Positions 1-11,536 of a stretch of DNA of 64,000 nucleotides are shown piece by piece. The notes under the pieces were generated by a model. That model saw only the letters and a program-made list of their open reading frames with translations, searched no databases and was not told the origin of the DNA. The stretch covers positions 124,001 to 188,000 of the forward strand of contig JAEBUN010000033.1 of the NCBI GenBank assembly GCA_023014365.1, in the 5' to 3' direction. The translations under genes and the position numbers were made by a program. Every line of letters starts with the position of its first letter. The stretch's first letter is position 1. This stretch comes from Lepiota brunneoincarnata (taxonomy: Eukaryota; Basidiomycota; Agaricomycetes; Agaricales; Agaricaceae).

Positions 1-302
1 ATCGAGGGCATGAGATCACTCTGAAGATGCATGTGAGAAGCGTCTTTCTGCAATAGTGCGGAGGGGCCACTCACGAGAACGCCAGGAGACGTTTCTTCCT
101 GTAGGCTATCTTCATTCTTTGTCCAGTCATTTCGGACCTGTTCTCTGGGAGCCGGGGCTTGATCCAGCTGGCTCGGGGGAGAGCCATTGGACTGGATTTG
201 ATCCAGTTGCTCTGTTGGGAACGGAGCCGGAACTGCAGATAACACGATAGAGTGCTGCGTAGAGACCGATGGGGCAGTCTTGGGTCGAGTGAGGGTAGCC
301 AT
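1..302 (-). CDS. 5' part of an unrecognised protein, cut by the window edge
   Basis: Reading the minus strand from an ATG at 302, the frame stays open to position 1, about 100 codons. It begins MATLTRPKTAPSVSTQHS and continues rich in Ser, Pro and Gln, with short repeated Gln-Leu-Asp-Gln motifs. I recognise no domain; the composition suggests a disordered N-terminus, as in many fungal regulators. The true start may lie further upstream: a good 5' splice site (GTGCGT) and a pyrimidine-rich 3' site sit just above 302, so a 5' exon near 370-511 is possible. The gene continues to the left of the window, so function cannot be judged. Confidence 0.4.
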   Translation of the reverse strand, partial: MATLTRPKTAPSVSTQHSIVLSAVPAPFPTEQLDQIQSNGSPPSQLDQAPAPREQVRNDWTKNEDSLQEETSPGVLVSGPSALLQKDASHMHLQSDLMPS

Positions 303-570
303 ACTGCAAACTGCTGGGGGACGAATGGGTCTGGAAGAAACAGAGCAGAGAAAGTGACGCAAAAACGCACGGGATTCCCCCTTGGAGGTCTTAGAACACC
401 CTGACAGGTACCGCCACCAATATCAATGCCCTTGTCAGCGGTAGTCACCTTGGGAGAGGATGGACCCTGGCGAAAAAGGTTCTTGCGATATGAAAGCCGT
501 AAGTTGGGCAACCCACGAGGTGGGCGAGGAAGCAGGAAAGAAAGAAAAGATGATCAAGCGTCCACAGCCC

Positions 571-612
571 CTGCTCCTGTTGTTGTTGTCGTTGTTGTGT
601 TATTGTTGTTCT
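571..612. repeat. TTG-type microsatellite
   Basis: An imperfect run of TTG trinucleotides with occasional TCG interruptions, lying in non-coding sequence. It resembles the longer TTGTCG array at 44411. Confidence 0.7.
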
Positions 613-945
613 AGTGCTGCGACGTGATGAAAATTGGGCGGGACTGATATGTCATGAGGAGATGTGATAAGTATGCTCGACCTTTCCCCCCCGCTAGCAC
701 CCTGTCAGGGATCCTGAGGGGCGAAATTCTTGGATACGGTCACGTGTTGTACCCAGTGAGGCGTATGAATTTCCTTTATAGGAAGGTAGCTGTATATTCG
801 AAAGCGAATTAGTCGGCCACGATGACCCGGCAATGCATGTTCCTGGCTTAAATGCTCGGTCCCTAATCACATTGGCTACTCACGACCTTCACGACCCCGT
901 TTACACGACTCTGAAGCTCAAAAACAAATTATTTTCCTCAAAGTG

Positions 946-953
946 CATAAAAG
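946..953 (+). promoter_or_regulatory. Possible TATA-like element of the WD40 gene
   Basis: CATAAAAG lies 61-68 bases before the ATG at 1014 and is followed by a C/T-rich stretch, a common arrangement at fungal start sites. Confidence 0.35.
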
Positions 954-1013
954 AGCCGTCATACCTTGCCCTTTTTTCTTTTAATACCGACCTCCAAACC
1001 CCACCCCCCAACC

Positions 1014-4000
1014 ATGTCGGGCACTATGCTTCCCGACTTCACCGAGGTCCTTCAGGACAACCCAACAGCCCGTCCACGCAGACACACTCAAATCAACAAT
1101 GGGAACCGTCGCGAGACTATCTTGAGCTTGGTGGAGATGCTGCTACAGAGCGACGAAGTAGCTAAACGTAAGTTGCCTCTGTGCACAGGCTATCTCTGGT
1201 TCTGGCTCAGTAGATCTTGCAGGCAAAGAACAAGGGCCCAGCTTTGAAGCTGACAAAGACATCCGTGAGTCGATGCCCCCCCTTCCTCCTCCTCCTTCCC
1301 TCGCCTCAATGCAGTCCCCCAACCAACGCGCGTTTATAAATAGCCTCCGTCGATGAACATCTGCAGGATACCGGCACAGAGGTGTTTAATAAATTCTCCA
1401 GGTAAGCAAGGTCTCTTGAACCGGCATATCCGCAGCAAAGTGGCCGTGCTCAGAACAACCTAACATCCCACCCGCAGACGGATGAGCAACTTCGACCGAG
1501 AGGTACTGGACCTGCACATAGCCCCCTACTCAACCGACCTGATACCCACTCACAGCTGCGTAATTTTGCCAACGCTGCACGGCAACTCGGAAGCTCTGTA
1601 GCTATTCTGTCCTCGGCATTCCACCTCCGAGAGCGCCTAGCCCAAATTCTTTTCCTCTACCGAGAGAATGCAGCTGCCCTCTTTCCTCGCAAGATATCGC
1701 GAGCCCCAAAAGAGTCCCTCATAAACGACCAATCCGCTGGAAGACGCCGTGGCCGGAGATGGCGAACCAAGGCCCCTTCCCACATTGTCCAGCCCATAGT
1801 GAACGAGGATATCGACGTGGAGGACTTCCCTAACCAAATGGAATTATTTGCAAAGGAGATTTCCACATTTCTCAACTGCCTCAACGAGTTCCCCGAGTTC
1901 ACTGACGAAGCCGTCAATGCTTCTATCTTGTCATTTGAAAGGGACTTGCAGGTAAGTTGCCATTGCTCCGCGCCTCTTTCTGCACCCTGACCGGCATGAA
2001 CCGCCAGTACTGGGCTTCTTGCCTCAAAGAATACAATGGTATTCATCATTTACATATTTGGTACCTGTCAATAATGACCCTTCACTCTTCTAGGCCAGTT
2101 CAGGAATCCAGCAATTCAACGTTATCTTCACGACTTATCGATCGAAATGGGAGAGCATTTAGACGGCATTACTTCTACACTGTCCATATTCATCGAAGTT
2201 GGTGGGTCATGTCATTTACTTGCCATCGTATGCGTTCATCTCTTTCCTGCATAATTAGGTGTGCCCATAATTCGATTTGCCCAGAAACACGGAGCAACAA
2301 ACTTGCTCAACCTTTCCACCGTAGCAACATTCTTCTCCGCCGTCACAGCCACGACCATGCAATTCTCCTATGAACTCAAGGGTGATGGCCTCTCCGATGC
2401 CGTCAACAGTTTTTGGTTCGCTTCTCTCGTCTTCAGTATCGCAGCCGCAGTCAACAGTCTCCTGGGACTGACATGGAAGCAAGCAATGTAGTGAGCAATC
2501 CATCAATACTTCATTTCCACATCGGTCACAGACTTATTTCCGCTATGATTGCAGTCGTTCACCAGGAGACCGCGTGCCTTGGTGGGTTCTCATTTGGATC
2601 AAGAGATCCCCCCTCGTGTTCCTTGTCATGTCCGTCGCGTGCTTCTCGATTGGCCTTTGCTTCTTTGCCTATGCTTCCAACCAGGTAACTTCCTTTCATC
2701 CTCCCCCCCCCCCCCCCCCTATGTTCACTTTCTAGACTTTGTCCTCAACTCTGATCACTGATTCTATAGGCTCCGGTCACATCGACGATCACAACTGTTC
2801 TGACGGCTTTGACTTCCTTCGGCCTCTGTGCCGTATCAGCGTGGTTCGCCACCGAACGCTGGATCTTTATGCGTTACCGGGGCAAGAAATGGCTGGATGA
2901 CGTGCTAATGGAAGTTACCGAGACCCTGTTACAGAACCACGTCCTCGACATCTGCCGCCAGGGTCTCGAAAAAACCGGTTCCGGCCTCGAACGGACCGGC
3001 GCCTTGGTCAAACGTAGTGGGGTGGCTATCAAAGACAGGGTCCGCAAACTCCTTACGTCCTGCTCCTGCATCCGCAAGGGCAGCGTTAATGATAGCAAGA
3101 CGAGCATTCTTCCGGTCACCAACGACTACCCCTCCAACACTCCCAACCACCCCACCACCGAACACCATCACATCGTAGTACACCCATATAGGCATAAGTC
3201 CTTCGAAACAGTCCTCACCCCTATCCAAACAATCGGCATCGGTCACTCAAGTCTGCGCTCACCATCCATCGCCTCACAAGAGAAGTCCCCAGTGTGCGAA
3301 ACGGCACCACTCCCAGTTGCAGTTGCAACGAGCGTCGGCAAACAACGTTGGCAAAACGCATACCGTGCCATCAAGTCACGCGCGGCTATAAACGATCCCG
3401 AGACGCCGGTAGTGGGTACGGCCAGGGAACCCTTAAGACGCCGCACGAACTCCTCGAACCAGATAGAAAATAAAAGAACAGGCACCCCTATGAAGGGTGT
3501 TGCACGGTCGAGGGTTGCGGGGCTGATTCCCAAGCTGAAGGTGTTGGAGGCAACTCAGGACTTGGCAGCACATACGGCACTCGTGAAACATCTGCAGTTC
3601 TCCCCGAATGGGAAATATCTGGCGACGTCTGGGTGAGTTAAAATGATATTGTTCGAGTTGGATTGACCACTGACCAATTTGCTCCCGACAGCTGGGACCA
3701 TACCTCGGTAATATTCAAAGTGGGGGTAGGTGTTTGTCTCGACTGTAGTGCCAAGGATAGAATAACCTAGATTGACTAGGATCCGTTCATCTCGCATCGC
3801 ATTCTCGCCCATGTCAAGAGCTTTGTCGGACAAGTAGCTTGGTATATCCTTTTTCTTTTTTGACGCCAGCCTATATACTCATGATTTATTATAGGTCTCC
3901 TGATGGCAAGTACCTCTTGACGAAAATGAACAAGGGAATGAAGGTCTGGACTGAGGCAAGCTATTTAATGTCCAGTGCCCGACTTACCGGGTGCTAACTC

Positions 4001-5369
4001 CCCTTTAGGATGGTGTTTGTATCAACACCATCGAGCGCGATGAAACTGTTGAGGCAATCACTTGGTGCTACCGGGACGAGAGTAAGTCCTACCCTCAAGC
4101 AATAATACCGGAGACTCACTCTTTCAAATAGAGTTCCTTTCTGTCGCAGGCAGTGTAGTCTATCAATTGGTCAGTCTCCTCATACAATACCTCACCACTC
4201 CAATAACTCATACACCTCGGATAGGACATCGATGGAAATGTAACGAGAGCTCTATTGTGCCATCGAAATATGTTCTAATGCATTATATCTAGCAATGTGC
4301 CCAATTCCACCTCGGGTCCATTAAGATTCATGACGTGGCCGTTACTCCAGACGACAGGCGCGCATTAGCGGTTGGCCCCCTCCTTCCAATCCCCGTGTGG
4401 ACTTCACCCTAGTAAATCCCGAGCCGAGAAGCGTTTGATCGGTGCGTTTCCTCCTATTGTCAACGATCCCCAGGGTAATGACAAGAGATCGCACCTGTAG
4501 TATTCAATCTAGAACTCGACTTGATCGAATGGTATGACCGAGGTTACTTCCATAATCTATTCAACCCGCTAATGCTTACCGGTAGTCAGGTCCCCGTTCT
4601 TAATGACGTTCGCGATATCACGCTAGTTGAGCCACACCGGGGGGACTACTTCGATGCACATCGGAACGAGTTCATTGCGTTGATCAGTTACGAGAACAAG
4701 GCGCCTCCCCAACTTTGGAAGTTGGAAATTCTCAAGGACAGAGATACCGGCAGGGAATCATCGAGACTAACGCTACGGTATGAGCTACGAGTAGCCCTAT
4801 CGATCGATGGTCCTCTGACAAAAGACCGGTGCATTCAGGCACACGTTTATGCTTAAATCTACAGTCGACTTCGCTGGACCTAGCTACTTTGGTGGCCAGA
4901 ACCACGAGCTAGTACTATGCGCTGGAAAGAGTAAGTAGGGCTTCTCTTCTTTTGCGACAAGCTATTGATGCAAAGTTCGTGATCACATCAAGCCGGCGAA
5001 ATCTTCATCTGGGACACACAATCTGGCGCCCTTTTGCACCATATCAAAGCTCAGATCCATGGAGGCGACCTAACATGCATTGCCTGGAACCATGCTGCAA
5101 CCAATCCTTTCATGTTCGCATCCGGAAGCCATGACGGTACTGTTCGTATCTGGACTAGACCTCCAAACTCTCCAGAAATGGACGATGTGGCTCAAGGAAT
5201 TTTTACGTTCGGTGATGTGAGCCGTTCGTGCAGTCCTCATGATGAATTTGGGTTCTTGGAATCTGGACGACAATCGCCTGAACTTGAATTAAGCAAAGTC
5301 AAGTGTCGAGGTATCTCTTTTGTTTCCTCCAACTCGAGTGATTCGTCCATGCTCATAATGGGTCGTTGA
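1014..5369 (+). CDS. Membrane-anchored WD40 repeat protein with WDR26/Gid7-like propeller, apparently frameshifted
   Basis: About 20 exons with short introns can be joined in phase from ATG 1014 to the stop at 5367-5369. The N-terminal part is helical and conserved (for example LRNFANAARQLGSSVAIL, then FPEFTDEAVNASI). Several hydrophobic segments follow (ATFFSAVTATTMQF, FWFASLVFSIAAAVNSLLG, SPLVFLVMSVACFSIG and one after 2800). A basic/disordered linker leads to WD repeats: HTALVKHLQFSPNGKYLATS, AWSPDGKYLLT, DVRDITLVEP, SYFGGQNHELVLCAGK and ASGSHDGTVRIW. The propeller resembles WDR26/Gid7, but no LisH-CTLH is seen, so a ubiquitin-ligase role is inference only. The intron at 3956-4008 starts with GC. 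Exon 4293-4441 is 149 nt where phase demands 148: the frame breaks near 4386-4391, between VGPLL and GLHPSKSRAEKRLI. A 17-base C run at 2703-2719 lies in an intron. The frame of the small exon 1223-1264 is uncertain. Confidence 0.8.
2703..2719. repeat. Poly-C run in an intron
   Basis: Seventeen consecutive C bases inside the intron 2685-2769 of the WD40 gene. Runs of this length are prone to sequencing and replication slippage. Confidence 0.9.
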
Positions 5370-6084
5370 TGTGTTCTCATGATTTTTTTTTATAATGTTG
5401 CTCTATCATTTGGGACAAATTTTTGGATGTCGTTTTCTTATGTTATGCGGTCATACCGGCGCCCAACTTCGAATCTTGGATGTCAATGTCTTGCTCATAT
5501 GCTCTCATTCGAATCCAATGGTCGACTTCAAAATGTTTATGTTTTCACCAATTCACCGTCGTATAATCTTTACCTTCGCCGTAATACCTGCCCTCCCCAC
5601 TCCCTATATATTTCGGATTGGATAATGTACCTCCCAGACCCGAAAAATGTGGCCCTACGGCACCTGACCCAGAACACTACTGAAGACGAAAATGAGAACC
5701 GGCGGGTTAGGCGATTCGGGCGTAGGGAGAGAAAATCCACGGGGCCAGAGGGGGAGGGGATGAGCAAAACGAGGGTGGAGATATGCACGCCCGCAGACCG
5801 TGATTAGGATGCCAGCGGAGTAGGGGCGGTTACCGCCACCATTACCACCCCCATCTCTTCTATATAAATATTCGATTCAAGACAAATAAGAGGACATTTA
5901 AACATAATTGAGTGGCTCCACATTTTCCTGGTGTCAAGTCCCATTACCGCAGTCAACGATTCTCAAGCCTTCATAGCACCAAGGATAAGGTCGGCCGAGG
6001 CTTGAGTCATACTCAAGTCCGTTATTTTATCCACCTACACCAAGGCAAAAAAAAAAAGTCAGCTGTGGAAGCGTCGACTCTGTA
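5370..6084. other. Intergenic region; no convincing gene
   Basis: Open frames here lack recognisable content. A TATA-like CTATATAAATA occurs near 5860. The right end, from about 5993, belongs to a dispersed duplicated segment whose second copy is at 9346-9533. Confidence 0.4.
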
Positions 6085-6177
6085 TCACAGTAACAAATAA
6101 CCAACCAGATTGGCAGTGATTTCCTGTTTCCTCCGCAGACAAGCCCACTGAGCTGTTTTGTTCTGAAGTTCGGGGAG
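5993..6177. repeat. Duplicated segment, copy 1 (3' end and downstream of the 151-aa gene)
   Basis: This stretch aligns with 9346-9533 by eye at roughly 80 percent. Shared blocks include TCAGCTGTGGAAG, AAATAACCAACC and ACAAGCCCACTGAGCTG. It covers the C-terminal codons and 3' flank of the minus-strand hypothetical gene at 6085-6540. Confidence 0.75.
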
Positions 6178-6540
6178 CGGATCATAAATGCTTTCTTTTG
6201 GAGCGGGGTTTACGGGGTACCACATTGTCTTGTCCAACGTGAGGGGGAGGGTGCTAGATTCCCTAAAGGTTGCGAGGTAGGTTACAGTCACGCTCGTGCT
6301 ACCTACAACAAGAACGACGGCATCTCGTTTAATCGGACTGCCTTTTATTATCCTGGAAAAGGGCATGGAGTGGAGTTGATCAACTCGAGCACAGAGGGCA
6401 CTGTGGAAGACGAACTTTTTCGCGGTGGTGGACTTAGTTTTGGGATCAGCCATGTCGGCTCGATCGATAATCACATCAACATAGATGATGTCTCCGACAA
6501 CAAGTTTATCGATAGTGGTCGAAACCTTGTGGTTGGACAT
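6085..6540 (-). CDS. Hypothetical protein, 151 aa
   Basis: An uninterrupted frame from ATG 6540 to stop 6085. The protein begins MSNHKVSTTIDKLVVGDIIY, contains a hydrophobic beta-like stretch (AVVLVVGSTSVTVTYLATF) and ends with a Trp/Pro-containing region (DKTMWYPVNPAPKES) and WACLRRKQEI. It has no signal peptide or clear membrane helix and looks like a small globular protein. I recognise no named domain. Reality as a gene is supported by residue composition, by the lack of stops, and by the decayed second copy of its 3' end near 9450-9530. Confidence 0.5.
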   Translation of the reverse strand: MSNHKVSTTIDKLVVGDIIYVDVIIDRADMADPKTKSTTAKKFVFHSALCARVDQLHSMPFSRIIKGSPIKRDAVVLVVGSTSVTVTYLATFRESSTLPLTLDKTMWYPVNPAPKESIYDPLPELQNKTAQWACLRRKQEITANLVGYLLL

Positions 6541-7780
6541 AGTACATCAATTCAAGAAACGTGTCAGGAGTGCGGTGGTCCAGCTATTTGAAGAAGCAGC
6601 AAGAGGGAAGATGTGAGTAAGATGCACAGTCAGATAGTCCAAACGACGGCACTTGCAAGCTTTCGATCAACACTTTGGGGAGGTGCAAAAGAAGAGTATA
6701 ACTAGTATCATGCTAGCTTGGAAATTAGCAAAGACCTTACCTAGGAATGAGATATGTGTAAAGATATAAAACGTATATACTACGTAGCGTGATTAGTGCA
6801 GTAATTGAGAGAGCGTATAAGGAGACTTACTTCAGCCTCGGCGCGAGAGCTGAAGTATAACTACACGAATAGGACAGTATTTATATCTACACTGGTCTAC
6901 AGGTGATTGTCCGAAGGACAATAAACACAATAGCACGATAGAACAATAACGGCGGCAGGAACATGTGAGGTACAAAAGATGCAAGACGGCAGTAAACATA
7001 CAAGTAACATGTACAGCGGGACTTGGGACGCGTTTGCGAACGCCGACAGTATGTTCGAGCGGGGAGTCGATATATGTTCGCGTCGTCTTTCATCGAGAAC
7101 GGCACATGACCAAGGATGTTACACCGAACCACATGCACCCGGGGTATCATCCACTGCTAGCGTGTGATTGTTTTTGAACATGAAGTATCCTCTGACAAGG
7201 CATAGATATCATACTCAATAGCTGGATATCTATTATATTCAGTCCAATATAATAAATGATATCTCAATGGCATGTTCAGTGACAGTGACAGCGGAGGCTA
7301 ACCGACCAGCAGATTTCCCGCATTCGTAGTGACCTGCCAGGGCGAGGGAGGTAGGGTTGTGCGGTGGCCGGGCGACCGTAGCCAGCCCGGCCACCTTTAT
7401 AAAATTGTGGGGTTCCAAATTTCGGACCCGGTCCAAGGGAGGGAGACCCAGACCGTTTTCAGAGGTCTGGTTTCGCCACATCATTGGATCTGACATGATC
7501 AGACTGGGAAGGGCCGCATGTGTGCCTTATGTCTATCTGCGTGTGCAGTAAGTACAGTACATCAGTGTCTAATTTTTCATGACCTGAACACTGCTAGCCC
7601 TTCAATTGTCAAGAAACCATCAACAGTGAGAGCATTGTGACAACGAAATATTGGCCTGGGAGGCATATATGCACTTAGTATCTTATAAATCAAGGGGACA
7701 GCCGACAGCTGAACAAAGCTCACAGCATGGCCGTAGATTAACCCAGCTTGGTAGCTCTTTCTGTAGATTGAGCCAGATTG
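6541..7780. other. Intergenic region; no convincing gene
   Basis: AT-rich stretches (6740-6900, 7200-7260) alternate with short meaningless frames on both strands. Upstream sequence of the 151-aa gene lies at the left and the 3' flank of the kinase gene at the right. I see no RNA gene. Confidence 0.4.
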
Positions 7781-9059
7781 TCAAGTAACCACTTCCGTGA
7801 TTTGAGATATACCACTATCTGCCACCTCCACTTGTTCAACTGGGAGCGTCAAACTCCGATCCCGTGCACCCTGCACGGTCCAGTCACGAATATGATAACT
7901 ATTTTCGAAACTCTCTTCTTCACTGCCGTCCTCATCCTCATCCTCACTCTCTTCACCATCTTTGCTCGGAGAGATCGCAACATCATTTTGTTCCTCGACG
8001 ATGGGCATACCAACAGAACACCAGTTGAGAGGGCCTACACTTTTACCCTCCGCCAGTCCACCAGGGCCGGTAAACCACCTTTCCAATTCCGCATAATCTG
8101 GCATCTGATCGTATTCGAGGCTGCGACTGTAGTCCATCAAACGCCCAAATTCAACCGGAAACCCAGCACCGAGTTTATCCCCAGATGCCGCTGCCTTTGA
8201 CGCACGAATGCGCCGCATACTTGTTTTCATTGATTCATCGTCCGAGTCCTCGGCCCTCCAGGGGAGATCACCACGTAAGAGAAAGAAGGCAGTGTAGGCG
8301 AGGGATTCAAGATCGTCGCGCGGTCCAAGGCCTTTTCATGTTCAACAAATCTACGTGTCTTTACGCACAAAAGTAAGAAACTCACTGATACCGTCGTGTG
8401 CGTTGAGACTTGCCCAATGAAGTGTTCCGATTATATGCCTTGATTCTTTTGATGGGTCATACTTGGTTGGCGGACCAGGCTTGATGAGTCGGGAGATACC
8501 AAAATCAATAAGACTGATCCTGGATAGATCCGTGAGCGAACAAAGCATATTCTCGGGCTTGATGTCCCGATGAACGATTCCGTGTTTGTGTATGTGCTCC
8601 AACGCGGAAAGCTAGGGCAGATTTCAGTACCGTGATCGCTGACCCCTAAGTACGACCCACCATCTGTTGAACGACACGTGCAACAGTAATCACATCCACA
8701 CACCCAGTGATACAGTCTTTGATAGTCGCACCCAACAGCTCCATCGCCAGATACTCGAAGTGAGGCAGTTGACCATATCCATATATTGCAGGAATCGCTG
8801 GATGCCCTTGAAGGAGCTGGAGTATCCTGCTTTCGTATTGAAGGATAGGCCGCTTGACTCTCTGCGACACTCTCGATTTTTTAAGTGCAACTGTTTGGCC
8901 TGAATTTACTTCCACAGCTCGGATGACTATACTCTGCGCTTGACAATGGTGGGATCAACGAGAATTTGGTAGAGATTTCAAGATAGAAAGCCAGAGATTA
9001 CTCACATATGCACCAGTTCCGAGAATTTGTGCGATGCGGTAAGTCTGGGGTGGGGGCAT
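7781..9059 (-). CDS. Casein kinase 1-like protein kinase
   Basis: Exons join from ATG 9059. The N-lobe has the glycine loop [16 protein letters not shown] and the ATP-binding lysine in QTVALKKS. The C-lobe has the catalytic loop [11 protein letters not shown] and the metal-binding DFG in [10 protein letters not shown]. The activation segment reads [12 protein letters not shown], related to the CK1 signature (GTARYASINTH) but diverged. Next come [17 protein letters not shown] and [11 protein letters not shown], both usual in CK1. The C-terminal tail is acidic and ends at the stop at 7781. All catalytic residues are present, so it is probably an active Ser/Thr kinase. The small N-lobe and altered activation segment mark it as one of the divergent CK1-like kinases common in mushrooms. 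Introns are about 50-70 nt and lie on canonical sites (for example 8934-9005). Confidence 0.85.
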
Positions 9060-9345
9060 GGGTCTTCCGGATGATAACTATAGGATTTCCGGTCTTAGGT
9101 GGTGGGCGGAGCCCGAATTGATTCTCACGGGGTGTTTCTTACATCTATCTGTCTAATCTTCTTATTTTCTTCTTACCAATGATTCCTGGGGCCCTGTAGA
9201 TGTCACACCGATATGATGTTTAGCGCTCCAAGCAGACGGGTCTTCCCGCCTGCCTCAGAAATTCAGCCTGATGTGTAGTACATATGAAGGTGACCATTCA
9301 GTCAAGGGCCAATCAGCTATATATATGTATATATTTAGGAAGAGA

Positions 9346-9533
9346 AATGGCCGAGGCTGGAATCATACGCAAGTTCATTACTTTTTCCGCCTCCACCAAG
9401 CCAAAAAAATATCAGCTGTGGAAGTGTCTACTCTGTATCCCGATAATAAATAACCAACCGAATTGATAGTGATTTCTGTTCCTTCCGCCAACAAGCCCAC
9501 TGAGCTGATTTGATCTGAAGTTCGGGAGACTCC
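9346..9533. repeat. Duplicated segment, copy 2 (truncated gene tail)
   Basis: Counterpart of 5993-6177. Only the 3' part of the 151-aa gene is represented; similarity stops after the GAAGTTCGGGAG block, and the remaining coding sequence is absent. It is a gene fragment, not a full copy. Confidence 0.7.
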
Positions 9534-9801
9534 CGATTTCTAAAAGCTACCATAGTAAGTGGTGGTCCGTACGGGAAGATCGATACACGGTATCGTACCT
9601 AAGACATAAGATAGCTCGGTGTCCCAACACAACCACACGCTCTGTTCCTTGAAAGTTATGGTCCCAACCGACTCGTTACACTTCGGATGCCTCCGACGAA
9701 ACAGACAGCGAGGTCTGAGGAAAACCTGGGCTCAACCCTGACCTACCCTGCCCAATTTTCGGTGCGATAGCCGAACACCCTGGCATATTTTGAGGATAAG
9801 C

Positions 9802-9823
9802 CACCACCACCACCACCACCACC
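9802..9823. repeat. CAC microsatellite
   Basis: About seven perfect tandem CAC units in non-coding sequence. Confidence 0.85.
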
Positions 9824-10116
9824 GAGGGTCGCTTGACCACGGCTGATGATCCATAGGGGCTCTGCGGGTGTCAGGCAGGGATCGCTGCGAGCAGGGTATT
9901 CACCCCATTCGCTCTAAATCCACCACCGGGCTTCGGGCCGAATCAAGCACTGGTAAGGTAGACACTGCGCAGAGACATCAACTCAGGTGAGCGCCGCAGG
10001 TTGCACGATGGCTTCGGAGTTTGTCCTCCGAGATAAGGACGGTCGCCTATTTCGGATGTGCATGAAAATGTGTAGTGCTTGGCACATTCTGATACCCGCT
10101 GCTATCACAACGAGTA

Positions 10117-10590
10117 TTAATTGGTAGAGATGTTTACGCCGAAGCTTGCAGACTTACACCGATCCAAGGAAGCCCGACAATCCAAATCCATTTCGTCCCC
10201 GGGTCGCTGAACCAGAAGCAATCTCTGTGCTATACGGGCCGCGGAGGTGGGGATGTGAAGTCGCGTATAGCCAAATGGCAAGATGCATGATGATAGTATA
10301 TCGAACCACTGTGGAGAAAAAGCCGATGCAGAGACTAGGTATCTGACAAAAATATATATAGCAAGACCTACTAAGTTGTCCAGCCCGCCGAAATGTCGCA
10401 ACGATAGCAGCAATCATCGTGGCATTCTGGGGATGGCTGTGAATTATAGAAGCGAGGCAGTAGAACGGGTTGAGTCCAGGGAACAACAAAAAAGATCCAA
10501 CGAAAGGCGAGGATGAGTATTGGTCCTAGGAAAACAATGAGCGGACGCCACACACGAAGGTCGGGCTTTGGATTTGTCCGAACCCCTTGT
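10117..10590 (-). pseudogene. Fragment of a multi-span membrane protein family, copy 1
   Basis: On the minus strand the frame RVWRPLIVFLGPILILAF then RWIFFVVPWTQPVLLP matches the N-terminal membrane region of a family of unknown function common in mushroom genomes. Downstream, in another frame, come SIIHSHPQNATMIAAIVATF and, after a possible intron ending CCACAG, VVRYTIIMHLAIWLY and FWFSDPGTKWIWIVGLPW. The frame changes between PWTQPV and IIHSHPQ without a plausible intron, and no continuation follows, so this is a truncated, broken copy. Related pieces occur at 14355-16741 and 17770-17885. Confidence 0.5.
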
Positions 10591-11536
10591 CCTTGCAGTG
10601 AGATCTGGCCATGTCGGAGAGCTCTGCCGTCGGTGCTTTCAACACTTGACGAATCGACGGAAAGCGAAGGGGATACGATCCTGCTGGCTGCTCAGCCCAA
10701 CTACAAGCCCCCGTTATTGGGTTTACTTGTGCGTTCGGGAGGTAAACATTTGGGTTGCTGCAGGAGACTACGAGGAAAGCATCTTGAACAACAAACTTGC
10801 GGCGAGGCCTGTTATCATGTACTGCAGAATGCATGCTCCGCGTCGGATCCCACACTTGTTGATGACCATACTCTGTGGTGTCGACTAGAACTGCAACACT
10901 CCGAATAAGCAACAAGAGATAAAGTAGTAACGGCGAGATAACCGAATTTTCGTTAACCAAATAGATCAACGTTATTTATGTAAGAAACCCCGTAACGAGA
11001 TCACAGGCTGGGATTTTTAACATGTCCCATTACCACGGTGAAGGCTACACTCACTGCGCTTATTGCTTCAAAAAGTCAGTATGCCGTGCCCCTTTCTCCC
11101 ATCGTAAATTACAATAAGCCTAATCTTTGATTAGTTAAGTTTCTAGATATGAATAACTCTGAGAATAATGGCTTGAAACGGGTTGACGGGGACGGCGCAG
11201 TACGAAAGGGATCATACCCATGCTAAGGGACGCAATAGGACAAAAGGAAAATAACGCCCTCACCCAGCTGCCGATGTGTCCAGGCAGCGAGGGACGTCAA
11301 TGCAATGTCACCTGTATGTCTAAGGGACGGGAAGCTCAAACTAAGTCGGGTTCCCTGCAGTGGCTCAAGTTCCGACGTCGGGGCGAACTCTCTGTAAACG
11401 ATCGGAAAACCCTCAACGGCCCGTCAGTTCGAATATGCAATGGCATTGCCATAGGGAGGAGACACGTTGGCATAAATATCGTGGGGCATTCACAATCGGT
11501 GCTAGCAAGCTGTAGATGGCATTAGAGAAGATCCTT
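10591..11536. other. Intergenic region; no convincing gene
   Basis: A minus-strand frame at 10526-10969 has a hydrophobic start (LLLYLLLLIRSVAVLV) that might be a remnant of the neighbouring membrane protein copy, but nothing firm is recognised. The stretch 10980-11536 is non-coding by eye and includes the 3' flank of the AA9 gene. Confidence 0.35.

Larger units (their letters stand above)
303..1013. other. Intergenic region between two divergent genes
   Basis: This stretch separates the minus-strand gene at the left edge from the WD40 gene at 1014. It holds a TTG-rich microsatellite near 571-612 and, close to 1014, a CATAAAAG element followed by a pyrimidine-rich tract, a typical fungal core promoter for the gene at 1014. 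The upper part may contain a 5' exon of the left gene. I see no other convincing coding sequence. Confidence 0.5.
9060..10116. other. Intergenic region with duplicated segment and CAC microsatellite
   Basis: It contains the second copy of the dispersed duplication (9346-9533), a CAC trinucleotide run at 9802-9823, and otherwise unrecognised sequence. The first bases are the upstream region of the kinase gene on the minus strand. Confidence 0.5.

Noticed and set aside
71..511. 146-codon minus-strand frame starting at 511
   Set aside because: It changes frame relative to the better open frame starting at 302, and its lower half is an out-of-frame shadow of that gene. A 5' exon in this area remains possible.
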